A stretch of DNA of 9,685 nucleotides from JAJUFS01 sp964599565 (GTDB lineage Bacteria > Pseudomonadota > Gammaproteobacteria > Natronospirales > JAJUFS01). Every line of letters starts with the position of its first letter. Position 1 is the first letter of the stretch. The stretch spans positions 1-9,685 of the forward strand of contig CAZRFE010000084.1 in NCBI GenBank assembly GCA_964599565.1. The letters are read 5' to 3'. Positions 5,286 through 9,685 of this stretch are shown here, piece by piece. Below the pieces are notes generated by a model. The model made no database searches. It saw only the letters and a program-made list of their open reading frames with translations, and was not told the DNA's origin. The position numbers and the translations under genes are program-made.

Positions 5286-5432
5286 TTAAGCTTTTATAAG
5301 CTCTTTAAGCTCATAGGAAAGCCTTGCTCGCCGCACAATCACTTGCGCGAACTTGACGTGGTCAAACGTGAGCTCTCCTGAAGTGCGCGCGAGCGCCGAA
5401 CGCTGGCCCATCTCGCAAGCCTGCCCGACCAT
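5286..5432 (-). CDS. Possible short ORF or gene remnant, 48 codons
   Basis: From ATG 5432 the minus strand encodes MVGQACEMGQRSALARTSG, then ELTFDHVKFAQVIVRRARLS and YELKELIKA, ending in TAA at 5286-5288. The frame stays open upstream to within the end of the 263-residue gene (EDQVVRAFLWADDDGG precedes the Met), and the composition looks coding. The only Shine-Dalgarno-like GGAGG is two bases from the ATG, too close. It may be the C-terminal remnant of a lost gene, ending exactly where the GGTACCGACCC repeat begins. Low confidence; I cannot name a family. Confidence 0.3.
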   Translation of the reverse strand: MVGQACEMGQRSALARTSGELTFDHVKFAQVIVRRARLSYELKELIKA

Positions 5433-5467
5433 GCCTCCATCATCGTCCGCCCATAAGAAAGCGCGAA

Positions 5468-6259
5468 CTACTTGATCTTCACCGGCGCGATCTCAAGCTC
5501 ACCACGCTGGTAGGCTGCCCACGCCTGCCCGATGGGCAATAGCACGCGCTCCCCCGCCCTGATCGCAACGGCAAGATACTCTCCGCCACAGTCGGGCCCG
5601 CCGTACACGCCCATGATGTCGGTTGTAGCATCCTGCGATGCATCCTCGTTGAGGTCGAACTTCTCCCATGTGTGCGATACAAAATCGTACACATCAATCG
5701 ATACATATTCATAAAAGGTGTCGTGCGCCTGGTAACAGGGCTGAACCTTCATGCGCACCTTTCCTGTCTCGTGGTCGACGGTCAGCGACCGAATCTCGAC
5801 ACGATCTTCGAAACGATGCTGAAGCGTCGCTCCGAGGACTTCGACAACCAACAGGCGACCAGGACTGCTGGCAAACTGCCATTCCGTATACACCTGCAGC
5901 ACACGCCCGTTCCCGATCGGAACGACGGCGACCCGCCGGGAGTCGATAAGCGATTTCGCAAACTTGCCTTCCTCGGACCCGGCGGCCCCCCATATACCTG
6001 GTTCGAATTCCACTCCGAGAAAGTCAGAGATGCCAAGCACTTCGCCACTGTCGAGCGTGATTCGAATATCTGTGTAATCCCCTGGGTCACCCCAGTTATC
6101 CGGCACCAGCAGCTCCAGCAAATCCGGCTTGCCGTTCGCGTTCAGATCAACCGAATGGGTTTCGACAATACGAAGTTCATGCTTCACCGCTTCGGCGGAG
6201 GTGACGGCATCTGTCACTCCGAAAAGAAACAAGCTCGTTAATGCAACAACTGTTCTCAT
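5468..6259 (-). CDS. Secreted hypothetical protein with calcium-loop-like motif
   Basis: 263-residue protein with a signal peptide (MRTVVALTSLFLFGVTDAV, cleavage expected after TSA near residue 22), so it is periplasmic or secreted. Near the mature N-terminus, D38-L-N-A-N-G-K-P-D46 has the DxNxNGxxD pattern of calcium-binding loops in EF-hand, dockerin and FG-GAP-like proteins. The rest is beta-rich, with two cysteines (in QPCYQAHDTF and GGPDCGGEYL) that could pair. I know no family for it. The start at 6259 has TGAGG at the long distance of 11 bases. It lies 78 bases after the frameshifted secreted-protein gene (6338-6954) on the same strand and may share its transcript, although a weak hairpin with a T-rich tail (TGCGC/GCGCA, about 6303-6325) lies between them. 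Confidence 0.8.
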   Translation of the reverse strand: MRTVVALTSLFLFGVTDAVTSAEAVKHELRIVETHSVDLNANGKPDLLELLVPDNWGDPGDYTDIRITLDSGEVLGISDFLGVEFEPGIWGAAGSEEGKFAKSLIDSRRVAVVPIGNGRVLQVYTEWQFASSPGRLLVVEVLGATLQHRFEDRVEIRSLTVDHETGKVRMKVQPCYQAHDTFYEYVSIDVYDFVSHTWEKFDLNEDASQDATTDIMGVYGGPDCGGEYLAVAIRAGERVLLPIGQAWAAYQRGELEIAPVKIK

Positions 6260-6337
6260 ACTCTGACATACCTCAAGAAAAACAACGCGACTCGAAACAA
6301 AACATGCTGCGCCTCATCCTGCGCATTAGAACTGCAA

Positions 6338-6954
6338 TCAATGCGCCCAGCTGTCCAGGACCTGATGCCATGCGGTCTTCAGCTCTGCGCAAGTGCTTTC
6401 ATCTATCGCACATATCTTGCTTGCCACATTTTCATATAGTTGCCGATCATTCTCAGGATGAGGACCGTCGAAGAGAAACCGCATGGCGTTAAGTCGATGC
6501 TCTTTCGGGCGAGCCTCGATGGCCTGAACGAAAAGCAGCGGGACACTTGCAACCACGCGCCGGTATGCGTACTGCATGAAATTTATATTGTCGGCATCCC
6601 ATGTCGCATTGATTGCGTAACCAATATACAAATCGGCGAGCTCCTCCGCAGATACGAATTCCTCGAGCTTCGGCAGCACTTCGTGAAGCGTTTCGTTATA
6701 GAGCGGAGCCGGTCCGGATGCGCGGTCGTAACCGTAAATCGCATTGAACTCACAGAAGTTGCCGGGCATCCGCGCAACGTATCCGTGGCCGACTGTTCCG
6801 ACGGGTTTTTCATGAATGCGTGCTGCGCTTCGCGCAGTCCGACAATACTCGTGGAATCCACCGCACATGCAGCCTCCTCGCGAGCCGCGACAGCGGTTCC
6901 CGCAAAATTCATCGCAAGAACCACGAACATTGTGGAGATCATTGAATATCTCAT
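6338..6954 (-). pseudogene. Secreted hypothetical protein gene with frameshift
   Basis: The start region (ATG 6954; ATG 6978 is also in frame) encodes a good signal peptide, MRYSMISTMFVVLAMNFAG then TAVAA, and a mature start REEAACAVDSTSIVGLREAQ ending EQSATDTLR. At about 6770 the coding frame changes. The other frame continues MPGNFCEFNAIYGYD, SGPAPLYNETLHEVLPKLEE, ATWDADNINFMQYAYRRVV and on to VLDSWAH with TGA at 6338-6340. A one-base loss in the GG before ATG 6767-6769 would give TLR-G-MPGNF. Joined, the protein has about 205 residues and is mostly helical after the signal, likely periplasmic. Neither frame alone makes sense: one ends in a run of basic nonsense, the other starts without a signal peptide. 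Family not recognised. Real mutation or sequencing error. Confidence 0.7.
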
Positions 6955-7047
6955 AAGTGCAAACCCCGCTCGGAGCAATGCTGTTTTCCGTTTTGAAGAA
7001 AGGGGGCAATATCCTTTTCTACCCCTGAACGAAGGCTCGTGGCTCGC

Positions 7048-7525
7048 CTATACGGCCAGCGTCTGTATCTGCGGAAGCTCGCGAAGCTTCTCCAGCGCTT
7101 CGACCAGACCTTTGATCTGATGCCGGTACATGCTCATCGGCGCTGTTGCTACTGAAAGCCATGTCCATACCACGAGATGCGCCTTGACTTCTTCGCGCGA
7201 ACTTTCGCTGTTTCCTCAGAACTTTCGAAAAGTCATCCGATACCGGCAGAACCCGCCGCGAAACTTCCAGACGCCTGGCTGCCGCTGTTCATGAATGGTC
7301 GACAGGACCTTGATGCCGTCGTCAATCTGCGCATCGGATAGCGGAACAAGCCGGACGAGGAGCCCGTCTACTCCCGCGGAAACCTCCATGCCGCGGACGA
7401 CTTCTCCATTGCTGCGCCTGAAATGGCCGAGTCATGCTGGCGCCGAGGTAAGGGCGGACTTCGGCTATCACCTGCTCGGCAAGGTGGCCGTCAACGAACT
7501 CCGAAATTCTCTGATCAATACGCAT
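7048..7525 (-). pseudogene. Degenerate gene downstream of the propeller gene
   Basis: ATG 7525 lies 12 bases after the stop of the propeller gene and has AAGGA eight bases upstream, so a real gene began here. It reads MRIDQRISEFVDGHLAEQVI and AEVRPYLGASMTR. At about 7426 one extra base shifts the frame, which then reads HFRRSNGEVVRGMEVSAG, VDGLLVRLVPLSDAQIDDGI and KVLSTIHEQRQPGVWKFRGG to RMTFRKF. A TGA follows at 7216-7218, and the same frame continues with coding-like sequence (SREEVKAHLVVWTWLSVATA, YRHQIKGLVEALEKLRELP) to TAG at 7048-7050. The part after the TGA may be a second small gene (ATG 7137) or the original C-terminus. I do not recognise the family. This explains what would otherwise be a 500-base gap. 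Confidence 0.5.
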
Positions 7526-7537
7526 TCGTGCATTCCT

Positions 7538-9361
7538 TCACTCGTACGCATTCGGCGCCTGCAGCGGTCGGCGCCGATCGGGGTCATCAACGACGTTGAC
7601 AAATGAACGTCGATGCGAATGCGCAGCGAAAGCGATGGCGAGCAGCCATAGCGTCGCGCCCCCGCCGCTCGATCCAGCGCCCTCGCCACCAGGTGGTGAG
7701 GAAGGCGGCGCCTGCACGCTGGTATCCCACTCCGCGACGTTGTTCTGTTGATCGGGGTCATAATTGTTGGTCACGAGCTCAACGGTAATCGGCAAATCCT
7801 CGGCACCATCGAATGCCTGCATTGTGAACGTATACATTCCACTCGATTTCAAGCTGCTGGTGAGCTGGCACGCCGTTCGAATGAAACCCACACCAAAGGT
7901 CCAATTATCTTCCTCCGCAGTCACAAAGGACTCGCAATTGGCGCTGCCCTCGTTCATGGGCCGAATGAAACCAATGGCGTCGGTCTGACTGAAAATGACC
8001 CAGACGCGGGGCGTTGGCAGGGCACCAGGGCTGACAATCGTCACGTCGGCAAAAGGACCGTTCGCTTCCACTTGAATGAAGGCATCTACATCGTTGGGCA
8101 TGTCGGCCAGGATCAGGTCTTCGTCACGCCTGAACAGTGCCCGGTTTCCGTCGCCGCTTATTCCAAATGGATTTATTAAAGAGCTTGGGCCTCCATCTTC
8201 GCTGAATCCGACGAAGGACGCTGTTTCCGTCGCGCGGTCCCATATTGCGGGACCGCGATCGTCGGTCATACCCGGATCGTAGAGACCAACTATGGGATTG
8301 GTATCTGCGGCATACAGGATTCTCTTGCCGTCATGAGACAGGAAGAGATTGTCCGGAAAGTTTTGATGATAGGGGACGTCGGGATTCGCCAGCAGCACCT
8401 GCGACAGCGTGTCGGACTCGCTGTCGTACAGGTAGTACGACGTCAGGTATCGGTAGTTTTCGTTAACGCCGAGGCCAGCTTCCCATGGCGCGCGGAAAAG
8501 GACAATCTTGCCGTCACCGGAAATCTGCAAGTTGCCCAACGTAAACGCCGCAGACAGTTCTCCGGTTTCCGGGTTCACCGATATGAGGTGGAGTTCATTC
8601 GTGTCGCAATCAGCCAAGTACACCTGATCATTGGAACTTCCTGCGGGCGCGTCAGGATGTACAGGCCGAATGGTCTTGAAGGCAATGCGGGATCCGTCAA
8701 ACGATGCAACCGGTTCATTCATGCCGCCTCCGTGCTCAGGATTCGGAGTGTAGGCAGGATTGTGATTGACGTTGCAGCTTGCGACCTCGGACCACGAGGC
8801 AATATCGAAGTATCGAACTTCGAACAAGTCCATGTGGAGCAACCGCTTCCCGTCGCGGGTTAATAGCCGCGCATAACCATCACCAAAACTATCCGGCAAA
8901 TCGAGCAGCGTGTCGGTTTCGCGTAAATAAACGAAGAAGCCGCCATTTCCGTTCGGCGTATAGGTGCGGTTCACGATGTCATTTGTCTGGATGAACAGCA
9001 CTGAACCGTCAGCCGAAAGTTGCGGCCTGTTCGTATAGCAATTCGAGTAAGGAACCAGATCGAAAAATTCGATGGCGCCGGTAACGGTGTTTTTGAGGTA
9101 GACGTCCTCACCGTCGTCCGTGTCTTCCGCAACGAGACTGTAATAGCTGCAGAACGCGACATAGCGGCCATCCGTCGACAGGCTTGCTCGGGTGCTGCCT
9201 ATCGAGTTCTGGCCGCGCTCCCCATTGGACCCGAGGTCCACTATCGTTTCGGCTGCCCGGGATGTCCCCGCGCTCAATGCCAGAAACATGGCGACCGCGC
9301 ATGCAGCCTGCCTCCTGAAGCGGTACCGCGCGCCGTGTCGCGCTGCTTTCCCTATCATCAT
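7538..9361 (-). CDS. Secreted seven-blade PD40 beta-propeller protein with GlyGly-CTERM-like tail
   Basis: 607 residues. Signal peptide: basic n-region to R17, core ACAVAMFLALSAG, cleavage after SRAA near residue 37. Seven PD40/TolB-type repeats with the S-x-D-G-x-x-x-x-F/L core start at about 61 (LSTDGRYVAF), 115 (LSADGSVLFI), 167, 220 (SFDGSRIAFK), 281, 341 (LSHDGKRILY) and 401 (ISGDGNRALF): a full seven-blade propeller. A separate beta-sandwich-like domain follows (about 425-548), then a Pro/Gly/Ser linker and a tripartite C-terminus: SSGGGAT, hydrophobic LWLLAIAFAA, basic HSHRR (564-585). That is the plan of GlyGly-CTERM proteins, which rhombosortase cuts and which leave by type II secretion. 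A 22-residue extension after the basic cluster is unusual. ATG 9361 and ATG 9358 are both possible; AGGA with a G-run precedes them. The degenerate gene at 7525 follows in the same operon. Confidence 0.85.
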   Translation of the reverse strand: MMIGKAARHGARYRFRRQAACAVAMFLALSAGTSRAAETIVDLGSNGERGQNSIGSTRASLSTDGRYVAFCSYYSLVAEDTDDGEDVYLKNTVTGAIEFFDLVPYSNCYTNRPQLSADGSVLFIQTNDIVNRTYTPNGNGGFFVYLRETDTLLDLPDSFGDGYARLLTRDGKRLLHMDLFEVRYFDIASWSEVASCNVNHNPAYTPNPEHGGGMNEPVASFDGSRIAFKTIRPVHPDAPAGSSNDQVYLADCDTNELHLISVNPETGELSAAFTLGNLQISGDGKIVLFRAPWEAGLGVNENYRYLTSYYLYDSESDTLSQVLLANPDVPYHQNFPDNLFLSHDGKRILYAADTNPIVGLYDPGMTDDRGPAIWDRATETASFVGFSEDGGPSSLINPFGISGDGNRALFRRDEDLILADMPNDVDAFIQVEANGPFADVTIVSPGALPTPRVWVIFSQTDAIGFIRPMNEGSANCESFVTAEEDNWTFGVGFIRTACQLTSSLKSSGMYTFTMQAFDGAEDLPITVELVTNNYDPDQQNNVAEWDTSVQAPPSSPPGGEGAGSSGGGATLWLLAIAFAAHSHRRSFVNVVDDPDRRRPLQAPNAYE

Positions 9362-9431
9362 TCCCCCATCCTGTATCTACAATTGACGGGGCTTTTCTAC
9401 CACATTCAGGCGGACTTACGCTCCATGCGAA

Positions 9432-9444
9432 CGCTACGTTAGCG
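9432..9444. repeat. Short palindrome upstream of the propeller gene
   Basis: CGCTA-CGT-TAGCG, a perfect 5-bp inverted repeat about 70 bases upstream of the propeller start. It could be an operator, but nothing else supports this. Confidence 0.3.
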
Positions 9445-9480
9445 ATATTCGATGTTGTGGGGGAAGTTCGATTTTCCTAG

Positions 9481-9513
9481 CACAAAAGAAACCCCCGCAC
9501 TTGGCGGGGGTCT
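9481..9513 (-). terminator. Rho-independent terminator of groEL
   Basis: Read on the minus strand, ACCCCCGC, loop CAAGT, GCGGGGGT form a perfect GC-rich 8-bp stem, followed by TTCTTTTG. It lies about 78 bases after the groEL stop codon. Confidence 0.9.
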
Positions 9514-9535
9514 CGTTTCAGGCTGCTGGACCTGG

Positions 9536-9575
9536 ATCCCGGACATGACCTCGTTGCACTCGGTCATTCCGGGAT
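9536..9575. repeat. Imperfect inverted repeat, REP-like
   Basis: ATCCCGGA-C-ATGACC at 9536-9550 pairs with GGTCAT-TCCGGGAT at 9562-9575, with one bulged base and an 11-base loop. Elements with TCCGGGATGACG ends are common as dispersed intergenic repeats in proteobacteria; whether this one is repeated elsewhere cannot be seen here. Confidence 0.6.
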
Positions 9576-9591
9576 GACGACTACGTCGTCA
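9575..9591. repeat. Perfect inverted repeat overlapping the groEL stop
   Basis: TGACGAC-TAC-GTCGTCA, a 7-bp perfect stem with a 3-base loop. It includes the groEL stop codon (9589-9591) and directly abuts the previous inverted repeat, so the transcript can form three hairpins in a row including the terminator. Confidence 0.55.
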
Positions 9592-9685
9592 CATCATGCC
9601 GTCCATGCCACCCATTCCGCCCATGCCGGCCGGTTCCTTATCTTCCTTCGGCAGCTCGGCGACCATCGCTTCGGTCGTGAGCATG
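9589..9685 (-). CDS. groL: Chaperonin GroEL, C-terminal end
   Basis: Partial gene; only the last 31 codons and the stop are inside the window. They read MLTTEAMVAELPKEDKEPAG, then MGGMGGMDGMM and TGA. The LTTEAMVAE-P-K helix followed by a Gly-Gly-Met repeat is the hallmark C-terminus of bacterial GroEL, the ATP-driven folding chamber, whose flexible tails project into the cavity. The Asp in the repeat (GGMDGMM) is a minor variation. The groES gene would be expected upstream, outside the window. Expression ends at the strong terminator at 9481-9513. Confidence 0.97.
   Translation of the reverse strand, partial: MLTTEAMVAELPKEDKEPAGMGGMGGMDGMM

Noticed and set aside
3407..5290. Integron cassette with attC sites
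   Set aside because: The repeated word lacks the GTTRRRY/RYYYAAC ends and the long imperfect hairpin of attC sites.
5672..6241. Plus-strand frame of 189 codons within 5468-6259
   Set aside because: Antisense to a protein with signal peptide and calcium-loop-like motif; no ribosome-binding site.
6750..6790. Programmed frameshift in the secreted-protein gene
   Set aside because: No slippery heptamer and no downstream structure stands out; mutation or sequence error is simpler.
6440..7120. Plus-strand frame of 226 codons
   Set aside because: Lies opposite the frameshifted secreted-protein gene, whose two parts look far more like protein.
7295..7606. Plus-strand frame of 103 codons
   Set aside because: Opposite the degenerate minus-strand gene and the end of the propeller gene; serine/arginine-rich and no start signal.
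1..9685. CRISPR array, tRNA or rRNA genes, insertion sequence with transposase
   Set aside because: No regularly spaced repeats, no cloverleaf or rRNA core sequence, and no transposase frame were found.

Overview
The window is a GC-rich bacterial chromosomal segment, most likely from a gammaproteobacterium. The last 97 bases encode a GroEL C-terminus with the usual Gly-Gly-Met tail. Other genes encode an RRM-type RNA-binding protein, a DUF2846 lipoprotein, an outer-membrane barrel and a secreted beta-propeller with a GlyGly-CTERM-like sorting tail. Lysobacterales/Xanthomonadales-like bacteria would fit, but I cannot fix the genus from the sequence alone.

Layout. 1-202: end of a DUF4386 membrane protein (+), convergent with a cold-shock-type RRM gene (-, 303-584) that has a clear terminator. 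721-2588: three plus-strand genes, a YagU/DUF1440-like membrane protein, a cupin, and an outer-membrane barrel gene carrying an in-frame TAA soon after its signal peptide. 2616-5283: an accessory stretch with two small XRE-type regulators, each transcribed away from a small gene of unknown function, plus a broken TPR gene and a DUF2846 lipoprotein gene. The 11-base word GGTACCGACCC follows the plus-strand gene of both regulator modules (3410 and 5273). 5286-7525: minus-strand genes for secreted proteins of unknown function; one has a frameshift and one looks degenerate. 7538-9361: a 607-residue secreted seven-blade PD40 propeller protein. 9481-9685: hairpins, a strong terminator and the end of groEL.

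Most interesting is the interval 4696-5268. The XRE protein there has the DRTYIGGIER recognition region of restriction-modification controller (C) proteins. Its upstream region carries a C-box-like operator: GACTTATAGTC, the 4-base spacer CGTG, then a weaker box ending in ATAGTC. This is the layout known from restriction-modification systems, yet no methyltransferase or nuclease gene is visible. The operator instead lies across the promoter of a divergent gene for an 82-residue protein I do not recognise, and a lipoprotein gene follows the regulator. I read it as a C-protein switch that has been detached from restriction-modification and now controls something else.

At least four reading frames in under 10 kb are broken by one lesion or a few (nonsense at 1923, frameshift near 3550, frameshift near 6770, frameshift plus stop between 7048 and 7525). 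This means either local gene decay or consensus errors in the assembly; reads would decide.
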